A stretch of DNA of 64,000 nucleotides. It comes from Hyalella azteca. Lineage: Eukaryota > Arthropoda > Malacostraca > Amphipoda > Hyalellidae. The notes below the pieces were generated by a model. The model did not search any database and was not told where the DNA came from. It worked only from the letters and a program-made list of their open reading frames with translations. Shown here in pieces: positions 47,401 to 60,200 of this stretch. Position 1 is the stretch's first letter. Each line of letters starts with the position of its first letter. Location: NCBI RefSeq assembly GCF_000764305.2, contig NW_025931927.1, positions 391,151 through 455,150 of the forward strand, in the 5' to 3' direction. A program made the translations under genes and the position numbers.

Positions 47401-50400
47401 ATTTCGTAGATTTTAGGATAATATTTCTTGAGGAACTCGAAGTGAAATTCAATTTGTTTGTACATGGGAACACCGAAAGTCTCCAGACATCGTCTCTGCA
47501 TCAAACTCACGCTCTCACGAAGATGTCTGTAAAAGAATACTAGCAATTAAATAAAGTATAAACATTTTAAATAACAATAATAAACAAATAATTCACAGCT
47601 CGATTGCAATGAGAGAATATCGCGCAACAAGTGATGTCTTAAAAGTATTAAATATTAAGGTATCTAACATTTCAAGCCTCGTAAGTTTCTGACTTAAATT
47701 AAATTAATAACTCTACATTTTAAGTGAAGCAGTGAGAAATAAACCAATAAAGACTTACTTGACAAAAGGAATAATGACGAAGAAGTTATTAGGACTATAA
47801 GAGGTGTTGGCAAGGGGTCTCTTGTCGCCTTTGTGTGCAGGCAGCGACGAGAGTTCAAACCATTTAATATTACCGATCTCCTTGCGCGTGTTTGTTTTAA
47901 ACTTTGTTTCTGTTGGGACGCCGTATATAATGTAGAGCCGCGTCTGTTGCTCTAGGATGGTCATTTGTAGGTATAAGTCTGGGTTGATGAAGGGCGAGAT
48001 GTCGTAGTTAATTTCCTCCCTAACCTGTGAGCACAAATAGAGATAAGTTGGACATGTTCATTTCTTAAATGTTTATTTGAGGATATGTTCATTTCTCTAA
48101 CGTTCATTAGAGGTGCTGTTTTCGTACCTGTGAACATCAATAACTTATAACAAGTTGGAAAATCATGTTCATTTCAGGCAGTGCCTGATGCTAATTATCG
48201 GTGGAGAGATTCAAATTTATATACTGTATGATAATAATATCAGAAATATATTTTTCTAAATCAATCACTACGGTAATTGTACCTTCCTACTTGTAAAGAT
48301 TTAGCCAAAGCGTCAAAAACCTTGAAAATTAGAGTAAAAAATTAGGTTTCATGCACTAGGAACTTGAATTCAAGGTATGCTTGGAGACGCTCACCAAAAC
48401 CAAAGTCAATATATTATCGCGATTTCATTCATGACATGTTTAGTTGAAGGTAATATTTTAATTCACAACTTAATTCATAACATTTTAAGTTGAAGTTAAT
48501 ATTTTATTTTACAATTTAATTCATAACATGTTAAGTTTACGGTGATAATTTATATATTTTATTTCTTAGAGCAAATAATTTTATATAATATTTTTAGGTG
48601 GAACATGCCTCCCGAACAGCGCACTCCACCGTCGCTTCATTCTCTTCGATCTTGCCCTTAGGGAAGCCCCAGGACTGTCCATTGAAGCCCTGCACATATT
48701 TGGACTATATTATTGACTTATCATGAACAAGGGCTTTAATATCTTAAATAGTTAATAATAGGGCAGCCTATTTTTGTGCTCTATATTTCTTAGTTGCACA
48801 ATTTTGGCGAGAATAGATTGCCAGCCTCTAAAATTTGGCAACCAAAGTTTAAAGTTATCTTGCCCTTCACCTGAAGAATATAGTCATAATAATGGAAGGC
48901 TTGAATTGTGGCACTAATGTAGCTTGAATATTGCATTCTGTTTAAATATGGAGTCAAAATAACATACCTATATAATGATAAAAATAAGATATTATAATAG
49001 TAATGCAGATTTGCTGCATCTTTATCAGCATCAAGCATAACGCCAGGAGCAACAATATCTTCAACCACGGTTATTGAACTTCATGTTCTTAGAAGAGAAA
49101 TAATTGTCAGCAAGTAGGTACTTTTTATATCAGGTGACTTGATTGGGACTCGAGCGTATGATGAGGAAATATCTTCACTTAACACAATAAATTTGTGCCA
49201 AAACTGCTCCTAACAACCACATGAATTATCTAAAATATTCTAACCTTTGGTTAACAAAGCATTAAATTGTCATTCACAAATACATGGTATAAATAATTAG
49301 CATTAAATTTTAGAAAAATTTGAATATTAAAATGAAAAATGAAGAGTAAAAAATTTTAAGCTGACTGCTAGTTATAGTTAAATGCTACAAAAAAAATACT
49401 GCTTGAATCCAAAAAGAAAAATTTGCCATTATTGAACCAGAGTCGCAGGTGCTACAGGCAAATATCACAGGTGGTAAGGAGAGTCACAAGTGGTACTGTA
49501 CAAACTCAAGTCACAGGTGGTACAGACCTGCATCACAGGTGGTATGGAGAGAAGTTAGTGGTACAGACATGCATTATATGTGGTACTACATGCCAAAGTC
49601 ACAGATGGTATGTTTAGTCGCAAGTGATACAGAGAGAAGTTATAGGTGGTACAGACCCAAGTCACACGCGGTACAGACCTGCATAATATGTGGTACAGAC
49701 TCAAGTTGCAGGTGGTACCTACTAACTAGCAGGCAGTATGGGCCCAAGTTGCAGGTGGTACTAACTAGCAGGCAGTATGGGCCCAAGTTGCAGGTGGAGG
49801 TGGTACTAACTAGCAGGCAGTATGGGCCCAAGTAGCAGGTGGTATTACCTTGCATTATATGTGGTACAGACTCAAGTTGCAGTTGGTACTAAGTAGCAGG
49901 CAGTATGGGCCCAAGTTGCAGGTGGTACATACCTGCACCAGCAGTACTTTAGAGAGGGAAGGGTCCACTAAGATGGCCCCGTAGGTGCTCACGTGGTGCT
50001 TGAAGTCTGTAAACTCCCCTACTAGCTGCTGAGCTGTGCCTCCTCCTGGCCACTTGCAAGCTAAAGCCTGAAAATATTATCACTATTATTGCTCAGAACA
50101 TATCACAATAAGAGCCTGAATTATAGCATAAAATGAAATAGATCTTAACATAAAGCACAATTTTTTTTGTATTTACAGGTATGTAACTAATGTCTTATAA
50201 TTAGACAATCATAATCATAACTATGGTCATTCAGAAGAAGTAATTTAGGAATTTCTTCAACTAGGGAATGTGAACAATATTGTATCAGAATAAATAGATA
50301 AAAAATATGACAATGTCACTTATATTTTCAATACAATGTAAGCTTTTCTCAAAAGTTTTAATACCTGGTTAACCTGATCAATAAAGCCAGCAAAGGACAC

Positions 50401-50905
50401 AAGCTTCAGGGTTTCTGGCTGCTCATCAAGCCAACAGTCCTTGTAGAACCAATAAGCTTGCTCCAGGTATGTGCAGTAATGAATACGATCCTCAAACACA
50501 CGATCAACTTCCTCCATGAGAAATCGGCTGCAGAAACGAACAGAATTAATACAACTTAGAAAAATATAATGTTGGAATATTCTTTTGCTTCAATGATAAT
50601 CAAGTAAATAAATTTTAAAAATTTACACCAGAAGTTGCACATAATAGTTTTTTTATATTGAGATGAGCTAAGTCAATTGAAACTAAATACGTACGTACCT
50701 GGTATTAGTTAAAATAAATAACTAAAATTATTGCATCTTATACCAAAATGCAAATCAAATATACTTCAATACTCAAAATTTTAACAGAAATAAAAAATTA
50801 AAGATATTTTGTAATACCTAGCAGATAAGATATGTAGCCTCACCTTATGCAATCTGTAATAATGTGAATGGGAATTCTAAATCTATCATCATATCGGTTG
50901 CCCAT
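44444..50905 (-). CDS. DCP2: mRNA-decapping enzyme DCP2 (Nudix hydrolase)
   Basis: DCP2 removes the m7G cap from mRNA in the cytoplasm. Exons: 50905-50844, 50527-50365, 50067-49933, 48689-48609, 48024-47759, 47526-47322, 46619-46326, 45227-45200, 44796-44444 (stop). All phases agree; the total is 528 residues. The N-terminal regulatory box reads DDRFRIPIHIITDCIS, RFLMEEVDRVFEDRIHYC and QAYWFYKDCW. The Nudix domain has STYGAILVDPSLSKVLLVQ, GQSWGFPKGKIEENEATVEC, then AVREVREEINYD (Nudix box G-x5-E-x7-REV-x-EE, with Asn where Gly is usual) and TRLYIIYGVPTETKF; then WFELSSLP, SPNNFFVIIPFVKHLR. The tail is charged (EAERKKREKMWKK), then a Gln/Ser-rich linker (QSSQQSSQ type) and a low-complexity C-terminus. 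Two introns start with GC. The start is chosen because it matches the usual length before the IPG/CSRF box; a 5' UTR acceptor precedes it near 50925. Confidence 0.93.
49440..49930. repeat. Minisatellite (CACAGGTGGTACAGAC / GGCCCAAGTTGCAGGTGGTA) in a DCP2 intron
   Basis: Roughly 25 variable units of 16-40 bp sharing AGGTGGTAC. A longer unit (AACTAGCAGGCAGTATGGGC plus tail) is repeated four to five times at 49724-49920. It ends just before the donor side of the exon at 49933. ORFs on both strands here are repeat-derived. Confidence 0.9.
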
Positions 50906-51429
50906 TATGGATGCAGTCTGAAATGAATAATGCAATTTCAGAAAAAATTATAAAAAAACATTTCAATTAGATAAATAACAATTTTGTGGGTGACTTCCAC
51001 TCATGTTTGAAGATGTTAACCTCAGTTCTGCGTCATTTTATGGTAAAATTAGACCACTGAACTATAAAATGCTATACTTCATCCTTTTCCTCTTGTTTTG
51101 AAATAAAAATTTTATAATAATTTTTGACTAATATTAGAATTAAAATTAAAAAAGAATAGAAATTGACACATTCACCTCTTATAGCAGGACTTCATTCCAA
51201 CCAGATATACCTTTCTAGTCCTACTACCTACTACAATACTACCGGTACCTTATTACTAAAATAATTTTTACCCATTTTCTAAAAGGCTCCATATTGACTT
51301 AAGTGGAAAATTGGGCAGAATTGACAAAAACGACTATGAATCTGGTAAATTTCACCTGTTCCTATGGCCTTTTTCCACTTTCTTAAATTATAAGGGGAAC
51401 CTTATTTCTAACAGTTATTTCCAGGGGTA

Positions 51430-51786
51430 GGTACCGTAAAATGGGGTAACTTAGACCACTTTTTTTTATTATAAATGATGCCATTTTTTTACTAGCTAAA
51501 TTAAACTTGAATTGAAACGTGCAAAATACAGGTCTATACTCTAGCTTCACTCACCATAAATTGCTGGCTCCTGCCTCTCATAGTCTTTATGTAATTTCAA
51601 AAAAAAGTGATGGTCTTTGTTACCCCAGCATATTGTGTTATGTAGCCTCAGTATTAGGCCTTTAATGCCCATTGACAAAATTTTTCTATGTCAAATAGTT
51701 TTTGAGTAGTGGGGGTTTTTGTTAAAAAAAAACAAAAAGTGGTCTAAGTTACCCCGCCGGTCTAAGTTACCCCATTTTACGGTACC
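51430..51786. mobile_element. 357-bp MITE with long inverted ends and TA target duplication
   Basis: The left end GGTACCGTAAAATGGGGTAA (then CTTAGACCAC) is matched in inverted form at the right end (...GTTACCCCATTTTACGGTACC at 51765-51786). TA flanks both ends (51428-51429 and 51787-51788), as for Tc1/mariner-type elements. An additional copy of the GTGGTCTAAGTTACCCC motif lies just inside the right end. No transposase remains. Confidence 0.85.
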
Positions 51787-51868
51787 TAGGGAAACCATAT
51801 TTTATTGAGAATTAGTTGCTAGAAAAAAAGGCTCTCAGTAGAAATACGTTTAAGGGCAGTTGATGGTG

Positions 51869-52330
51869 TCAAAGCAAAGACTTTTTAAGACTCATCCTCA
51901 AGTTCATTTTTGTATCCCTGAAGTAGACCAGTAAAGTATCATGGATACCAGCATTATCATACATAAGAAATTGATTCAAATCTTGAGTGAGGAAATTTAA
52001 AATGAACTGATTTTTAAAAATCTCTGGTTTGTTACCATGCTTCAGGTGAGGAACAATATCCCTATGCTCTTCAACCAATTTATTTCCATAGTAAATTTTA
52101 AAATTGCAATGGGAGAAGAAGTGCAATTAGCAACCATAGTTGAAATACACTAGGTATCTTAAACATTGGGCAGAATATTCCAAAATTAGTAGAAAGAAAA
52201 GCTTTACACATCTCTGGCAAAGCATCAGTGGCAAAATTAATGCTTTCAGAAGATCTTGCCAACACATTTGGATTAAAATGATTACAAACAATTTGCAAAC
52301 CTTCAGCAATGTTAACCCTAGAACAGGAGG
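51869..52330 (-). mobile_element. Transposon protein relic, repeated at 56218-56390
   Basis: Two overlapping minus-strand open frames (52298-52098, with VCNHFNPNVLARSSESINFA; 52126-51869, with HGNKPEIFKNQFILNFLTQ) look like pieces of one frameshifted coding region. The 51885-52045 part is about 85% identical by eye to 56218-56390, showing that it is dispersed. Possibly a THAP/P-element-type transposase tail, but no catalytic residue could be placed. Confidence 0.4.
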
Positions 52331-53152
52331 TACACCAGTTGCTGAATTTTTTTTAAAATTTCTGGTATCGGGATAGTTAGATAAGGCTGCAGAGCACAGT
52401 CCACAATTTGGTTATTTTGGTTGCAATGCAAGTGCCTACAGCAATCGGTATTATGGGCTGTCACTCTTTCTGCTGGAGAGTGGTGGTTACCTTTGTCACC
52501 GGCCAGAGCTACTATAATTCAATCTGAACGTCAGGCTTGTAATTCACTATCAGGATTCACCGCTCATAGGCCAGGACAATATATGAATAAATTCCAGGCT
52601 ACTGTGCTCGTTCATCTAACCTACAATGCCGTTCAACTCTCCTAGTCATCGTCAGTTAAGCCGGTTCAGTGGCCATGGAATAATCACGACAAAACACACT
52701 TAAAATAGTTTATTGAATCACTGTTTAAAATCAGTAAAACATGGTAAAGGGAAAGCACAAATTCCGACTAAAATGACTATTATAAGAATCGTTCAAATTG
52801 GTTCAATTCAATTTACTATTGCACAGCATTAATGCACGTAGTTAAGGTTAAATTACTTCACGTAGGCGAACGATAGCAGGTAAGACTAAGTTCTCACAGC
52901 ACAGCCACAGCGTTAAGCAAAGAATGCCAGGAGTTAACACAGCTGAGCAGGTTCAGGTATGAACCTCACTGAAGGGCTGGCGGGACACGACTGACTACCT
53001 GACGCTCAGACCTGACCTGGTACTAGACAGTTCCAACTGCTATAGGCCTGACTCACATGTCACTGGCACGGCTTCGCCCGACGTAATAGAATAACTTCGT
53101 CACAAGAAAATGCACATTGAATAATTTAGTGAACGATTTTCCTCGTTCACAC

Positions 53153-53294
53153 CTTGATCCCACTTGGGGAAGTAACGCTCCCCCAGTTCCGAGTTAACGT
53201 AGTTGTTTTTAGAATCTTGAAATTCATGGTAAACATCAATATTTGTGTTGTCAGTGCTCTCCATCTCATTCTCTTTGCCCTTTTTGCAGACCAT
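53153..53294 (-). other. Candidate first coding exon of an unrecognised gene
   Basis: ATG at 53294 opens a hydrophilic frame (MVCKKGKENEMESTDNTN then YVNSELGERYFPKWDQ) that meets a good donor CAAG|GTGTGA at 53153/53152. It lies about 2.2 kb upstream of the DCP2 start on the same strand, in a less AT-rich block (52900-53360). I do not recognise the peptide and found no second exon. Confidence 0.25.
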
Positions 53295-54349
53295 TATTTT
53301 ATGTGTCAGTGGTGATTGATTAAAATTCCAAATCTCCTCTCCGCCATCATATCATACTCACACTACTGCCTGTGGTTGGTGAGTATTAGTTGCCAAGATA
53401 TAGGTACTTTTTTAAATCACTGCTCATATATTCAGTGGTAAAGATTTTAATGTCGTGTTTTTGCGAATACCGTTAAAGATGAGAAATATATTTATCTGTT
53501 ATCCTGCTTGATAGTTTATTGTGTATATATGTTTTGAAGTTTGTATTGATGTTGTGTTTAATAATAGTGTGTTAGGTGTTGATAACGTAAATATTTTACA
53601 GAAGCATCTTCAAGTACTTCACATACGCGACCCATGCCCCGTTTGTCTGGTTGTACGGTTGTACCATTTGCCTAGTTTTACAGTTGCTGGTTGTCCAGTT
53701 TAGGAGTTATATGGTTATTTGAGTATACGGTTAACAGTTTTCCAGTTACCCAGTTATTTGGCTAGGTTTTTTGATTTAGGGTTCCCTGTCATGTTTAAAT
53801 TTTAGGTTCCTTAATAATTAAATCTTGTATTAGAATTAAATAAAGTTGAACAAAAAGAGAAAAAACACCTGGTGGACAGGGATGGCTATAAGGGGAGTTG
53901 GGAGTCCATCTTTTATTTAACCCTTTAGATTTTAAAGAACCTTGAATACCTTCCCTTGCTTAACTAATAAAGACGACCCATTACATCGGGCTGGCCAAGC
54001 TCCTGCGTTTCCACATAAGCAGCTTGCTCTTGCACCATGTTTGTTGCACACTCACGCCTTAGCTGACTCTTCCACGGTTGAACTAGTCTTATATTGACCC
54101 ATAAGAAGCTCATTTTTGAGGATGTAGTTTGTTGTTCTCCTGTGATGTCTCGGGCATTACATATTCACCAAAATGTGATCAGAGCAGTCAAACAATCCAT
54201 CCTGGGAATGACGGGATTGTTACTGTTTCACAGCCTCAGTGACATAACAAGAAAGCTTAACTGAAAGAAGGAAATTTTCATGGGTCAACCTTATATAGTT
54301 CAACCATGACTCTTTCTTTCCTATCTTTTCTACACATTTGGAAGTCTTG

Positions 54350-54510
54350 GTGACAATGGAGAAAGAAAGAGTAAAGCAGAAATGATTAAGCATTTGTCAA
54401 AAACTCCTTTCAGCAAGAGACCAGTATTCAAGACATGGAGAAATAAAGAGCAAAGCTGAAATGATTAAGCATTTGTCAAAAACTCCTTTCAGCAAGAGAC
54501 CAGTATTTAA
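54350..54510. repeat. Tandem duplication of about 75 bp
   Basis: The block AAATGATTAAGCATTTGTCA through CAGCAAGAGACCAGTATT occurs twice in direct order, at about 54380-54434 and 54456-54510, with GGAGAAA-AAGAG-AAAGC preceding each. Confidence 0.85.
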
Positions 54511-54934
54511 GAAAATTGTTTGACATTTACGATGTCAATAACTACTAAGTGCTGGCAAAAAAGTGGTGAGCAGATTTTGCAAGCCTGCCTCCCATTTTGC
54601 ACAGCAATTTACTGAACTATTGTCAGCCAATACACCTTGCCAAGAATTTAAGGCATAGGTACAAGATGCTTGAAGCTTTCAAGCAATTTGTGGATGGATG
54701 GGTGCAGGAGATATACTACACCCACAAACCAGTGAACTGCATAACACTGTCATTGCTGCCAAGATGAGGATAATGGATCATGATTCATGACAATGTAATC
54801 TGATCTGTGAATATTATTATTTTTTTATTCTTACTTATGTAGCTTATCTAGTGGCAAGTAACAGATTTTGCCCCTGGAAAATATATAGTATCATGTATCA
54901 TAAATATTACAGTAACAGGTATAACTTTCTGCTT

Positions 54935-55105
54935 TCAGGTGATGCACTCAATGCAGCTGAATGAAAAACTGCTGTCAAAAACTTTGCTGCCTAGGCCTTT
55001 CTTTATGACTGGTAAACTGAAGAAACACATTCCATTATCTAGTTTTCTGTTTAAATAATTGTGAAAATGACTGGTGCATCCAATAATGGTGCAGTAGCAT
55101 CCCAT
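54935..55105 (-). mobile_element. THAP-like zinc-finger fragment
   Basis: The frame from ATG at 55105 reads MGCYCTIIGCTSHFH, then NGMCFFSLPVIKKG. The C-x-C...C start followed by FF-x-LP matches the N-terminal half of a THAP domain, found in P-element-type transposases and domesticated relatives. The second metal-binding pair is missing before the stop at 54935. Likely a transposon relic. Confidence 0.45.
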
Positions 55106-56217
55106 CGTCAAGTAAAACTTCAAAAAGAGACAAGCAGTGGTAGATAGAAAAAGTAGGCAAAAGCTAGACCATGCAACAAATATTGCGGCTGATCCCAAAA
55201 TGTGTTTCACAATTTGGAGCCGTGACGTCATGACAACATCCTTTCAAAGCTGATACCTGCAGTGTTAGAGATACACTCGTCAAAATTGTTTTGTAAGAAT
55301 TATGATGAAAATTATTTTTGCAGCGCATCTTGAAGACTGCTGGCAACAAGGTGACGCATCTTGAAGACTGCCCGAGATGCGGCAACACATCTGGGGTAGT
55401 GGGTACTGTCAGAAACATTTTTGGTCTACAAATGCAAAAGTTTGCAACACATTCACCAAACTCTGCACCCTGGCTGGGTGATAAAAGTCACATTCAGTTG
55501 CCCTCAGCCCCTCACCTCACACTCGCTCAGTAGCAGCCTCACAGGCTCACCCTCTACCTGATTTTCTAGTTTGACTATTAGACTACCATTTAACTTGGGC
55601 AAATGGCATTTTTAGAGCAGCAAATTAGTGTTGTCAAGAAAAGGGATCAGCATCCTTGCCTGATTATGCAGTGGCAGGGGCAGCTGTGCCAGGCCTGCAG
55701 GCCATTCTGGATCTGGAAGCATATTCTAGAATCTTTTTTTCTTTTTAATTTTCTCATCTACTCAATAAAAATGCCTCTAAATATCAATTAGAAATTATTT
55801 AAATTCAGATATTAATGCAATTCATTGAATTCAAGTCAATATTTTGATCAATTTCTTATGTAACACGATGCTGGTACAACTAACAAGTAGTATCCAAGAT
55901 GCCTACTATGGTTAGTTATTGGTAACCCCATCTAACGTCCGGGCCTCTTCGTGGAATAAATCGTGGTGGATGGACCTCTCCAGTACAACCCATTGCTCTT
56001 GGGTTGCCAAACACAGACTCAACTCCAAGACCTGCTGTGAGCTGTTTTTTTTCGGATTGGTGGTGCCACTTCTCCGGTTTTCCCCATCGCCATTCCTGTC
56101 TTCAGCCGCAGCCGGGTGCTGGCCCACTTGACCAAGTCACCATTGCCCTCCTTCTCTAAGTTCTCTTGATGGCGGATATCCACCCTCACCCCAGCCCTGG
56201 CCATAGTGGCAAAGCAG

Positions 56218-57010
56218 AGAGTTTTTTAGACTCTTCCTCAAGTTCATTTTTGAGTCCTATAAGTAGACCAGTAAAGTATCTTGGATACCAGAATCATCAT
56301 ACATAAGAAATCTGTTAAAATCTTGAGTAAATGAGGAAATTAAAAATGAACTGATTCTAGAAAACCACTGGTTTGCCACTATGGCCCTGGCAGCTCCCTT
56401 GTGGCATCTGCCTGCGCTCAGTCACCTGGCAGGGAGTCTCCTTCCTGATCCTGCGCAATTGTTGCAGTCTCTTGGTCCATAAATGGTGCTCCGGAGTCCG
56501 GGCTCAGCCCGGAGCTCAGCCGGGCATCCCAGTTACCCAGTACTGCTGCACCTGGACCTGCCCCGGGTCACGGGTATATTGCGACTCCGTCCTTCGGCTT
56601 TCCCCCATTTCACTGCCCCCTTCCTCCCCCCTGCCCCCAGCCTCTCCGCCCACCCGGGCACCCCCACTCCCCCTCCTTCAGGGTCACCGTGACACCGTCT
56701 CACTGGACCCACCAGTCACCACCACCAGTCCAGTCAACCAACCTGCAGAGAATGAGAAATCCAGCCAAATTCTGGTCGCTCCTGCACTCCCTCTCTGACA
56801 AATCAACAAACCAGTTATTGGTTACTAGGTTACTACTACTAGTAGTAGTAACTAGTTTACTAGTAGAACTTAGAAGTAACTAGTTTATTAGTCTACACAC
56901 TACAGAGACTATACAGTATGACCCTAACCTCCAAAATATCTTTGCAAACAATCATGTGCTCTGCTCTATACTTTACTTATAGGACTCAAAAATGAACTTG
57001 AGAAGTTGAG
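56218..57010. repeat. Inverted-repeat-flanked block with GC-rich core
   Basis: CTCAAGTTCATTTTTGAGTC followed by CTATAAGTAGACCAGTAAAG (from about 56236) recurs inverted at about 56970-57003 (TACTTATAGGACTCAAAAAT then GAACTTGAG). The left arm belongs to the relic also found at 51885-52045. The enclosed 56373-56800 is unusually GC- and Pro-codon-rich for the window; its ORFs are unrecognised. Confidence 0.6.
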
Positions 57011-57239
57011 GAAGGAAGGCTGGAACTAAGAGCAACAAAAAATGTTCTCTTTCAGTCTTTGGAAGTTCACCACTATAACTCTGTCTGGAAGTATAAATCA
57101 AATTCTGATTCTGGAACTAACATCTTATTTCAAACAATACTAAAAAATAATACTGAGAGCAATATTAGGGCATAATGAATGATAATGAGGTTACCAAATT
57201 TACCAACAGCAACAGTCTCAGTCACTCTCAGACTTTATA

Positions 57240-60200
57240 GTTTCATTACCGTAGCTTTTATTTAAGAATAACCCTTTACCCTTCCAGTATATTTACAGGA
57301 GCTTCAGCCCTGAAGACTCATCCTGACATCCATTATCTTGATCATGTGGTGTGTCCTCAGTCCTCACTTCCTCAGTGCTCACGCTCACGACGTACAAGCC
57401 TCATACTGCCTCTGTGCCTCATAGTCATAGATGCAGTTTATGTTAGTAAAGCTGCATCTGTTCATCATTGGATGATGATTTATACGCACTTTGAGAAGGT
57501 TTGGTGAAAGCCTGTAAAAAGACTCGCACCATTTTCAAGAAACCTCAGGCTCTTGGCTGTAGAAAACCGTTACGCAGTGATCCTGCGGAAGTTGCGCTAC
57601 ATCCAGACGTAACATGGGAACTACAGCACATTTAGCGACATGTTCGTGACATCAACTTCTCTGCTAATTATAACCGATGATTTTCTTTGTAGTAGTTACT
57701 TCAACTTACGGAAATTACAATCAAATTCATATTTTAGATATAAAATTTCCAATCAACACCCGATAAATTAAAAAATTTCTGTCATAGTATCAATATATCC
57801 AAGAATGTAAATAGATATAAGTTTATTACTAATGAATTCATGATATGAATAAATTAAAAGCTTCTTTTCCTTTATCTAATTTTCCGTTTTGAATACAGAT
57901 AAATGCTTACGACACACTAAATTTGGAGTAAATGAACGAGAAATGCGAACACAAATATTATACGTATTTTATTTCGTTCAACTATCTACGGAATAACTTT
58001 TATTAAACAGTGCGCGGTTGCCGCGGGACCAGATTGCGTCGCGACCGTTGATTCGCTCGGAGGACTTGGAGAGAGAATCCGGTTTTTATTTATTTTAGTG
58101 TAACGCTGGACTTAGTGTGGGAAGGTTGTGCGTACGTGTCTTGTGAATCAAAGCAGCTGTGCCCTGCGGTACAAAACCCGCGTTATAGTTCCTGCTTCTC
58201 TTTTATAATAAGTGGCGCGTCAAGTTGCTGAGAAAGGGTCGCAAGCTCAGTAAGTTGGTGTGAGAATTACCTTTTATACGCTAACAAATGTGACTCAAAA
58301 ATGAAATCCGAAAGGAGCTGTGTAGTGCGTTGACTACTACTACTTGGGTAGCGAATTATGCTACGCATAATCTTTAGAGATAACAGAAAACACTAAGTAC
58401 ATTAACCGTGAATTATTTTACCTGAACTGGTCACTTGGTCGCACTGTTGCAATAGGGTCCAGGTGAATTATTTTTTTTAGAAAATTGACCAAACAGATGA
58501 GCGGAGTTGTTGTGATGATGAAGCAGCGAAATCATTCTTTTCATCGACAATCGTGCTTTCTATGGCTACGATGAAGGACAAAGCGAACACATTCTCTTTC
58601 CTAATTCCTATATCTACTCGTATCTGAAGCAATTATTTTTTTTATAAATTCGTGTATGAACTCGTAAGTTTAGTTTGCCACGTTTATTCATTTGCTAGGA
58701 AGGACTGCCATGGCCCATAGTGTTTTGAGGTGAGAGGATCCAACCTGGGAGTTGTTGTTTGGTGATAATTGGAGCTTCGAAGACTTGTCCATGTAGGTCC
58801 ACAGCTGTAGGAAAATTTGTTGCAAACGTAGCCACAGCAACTAACTAAGAAGAATAACAGCACAGAGCGCTGCAAGCGTTGCAACAATAGCTCACCAAAA
58901 ATTTCAAAGTAGAGGTGTATTGTATATTTCAGTATCATCAATCAGGGAATATTTTGCTGAGGGCAGTACAGGAACTGGGAGTTGGGCGCTAGTTCGTTTC
59001 TCGGTCACCACCTGCCTTTTGGAGGTCACAGCTGTTGCTTGAAACAACATACAGCACTGGAGTTCAACCTCTATTGCAAGGCATGCTCACCACACGGTAT
59101 ATATAATTGTCTATAGATATTTCAATACATTATAGATGCATTATTCCGCTCTGATGGCACTCAATGTCTTGTTGTCAGCGTGGTTAAATACTAATCCTGG
59201 TTGATAATTTCGTTAATTTGTGATACAGATGCATCAGCATGATATGCTAATACCGTCGGACTCTGTGACCTTTCCTGGATATTGCTATTCGCGATAACTT
59301 GAATTAAAAAAAAGGAAAATGCTTCTGTTCGTGACGGCAATTGGGGAACTGAGATTCGTTAACCTCCTAACAAAATATCGTCTCTGATATGGGATAAAAA
59401 AATAAATTATAACTGTCGTACGTTCTACTAAAATAGGAATAGTCGGATTGAAGGCATCGTTTTTTTTATCGAATCGCAGTAATTACTTGTATAATAAACT
59501 TTTTAAGAGCTTCGAACTTCAACTGAATGGCAAGTGCTGAAAATTTGACTATTAATGCCAAATGGTATTGAACATGAATTATTAGATAAGTAACACTTTT
59601 CATTGAAATAATGCGCTCAACAATCTTCAGCATTTAAATATTTCAGAAAACTTAGCTATTGATTGCGTATTTACAATAGCAGTATATATCGTTTATTCTA
59701 TAAATTCAATAAATTAATCATAACTGACATCTTATTTCTCTGAATGGAATGGCTGATCAGTGTTTTTTTTTATAGTGAAGTAAACTTTTAAATGGCAGGA
59801 GTTATCAATTATTATCGTAAATTATCTTCTTTACAAATTAACGTAAAATAATTCTCTATCTTTAGCCGTTAGCATTGCCTCCAAGTTAGACGTTTGAGTT
59901 TGCAGTGCATGCATGTAGCCCATGCATGTTATACAGAACTGCTGAAGTGTACCGCCTGCGACTATTCGTTTCATTTCTTCCGAGTACTTATATTATCAGT
60001 CTGCTTATATCGCAAGTTCACAAGGAATTTAAAAGCAAAGAAAACGCCAAGAAAATTCACCATATCGATATTGAATCCGAGCTTACGCATAAAACCAAGA
60101 AAATGTAAAATAATTGTTTTTGAAGACGTCAGTAATGTGATTACTAACTCTTGTATGGGAATAGTCCCAATACTTTTTTAAATGAATGTGTTCAACTCAT

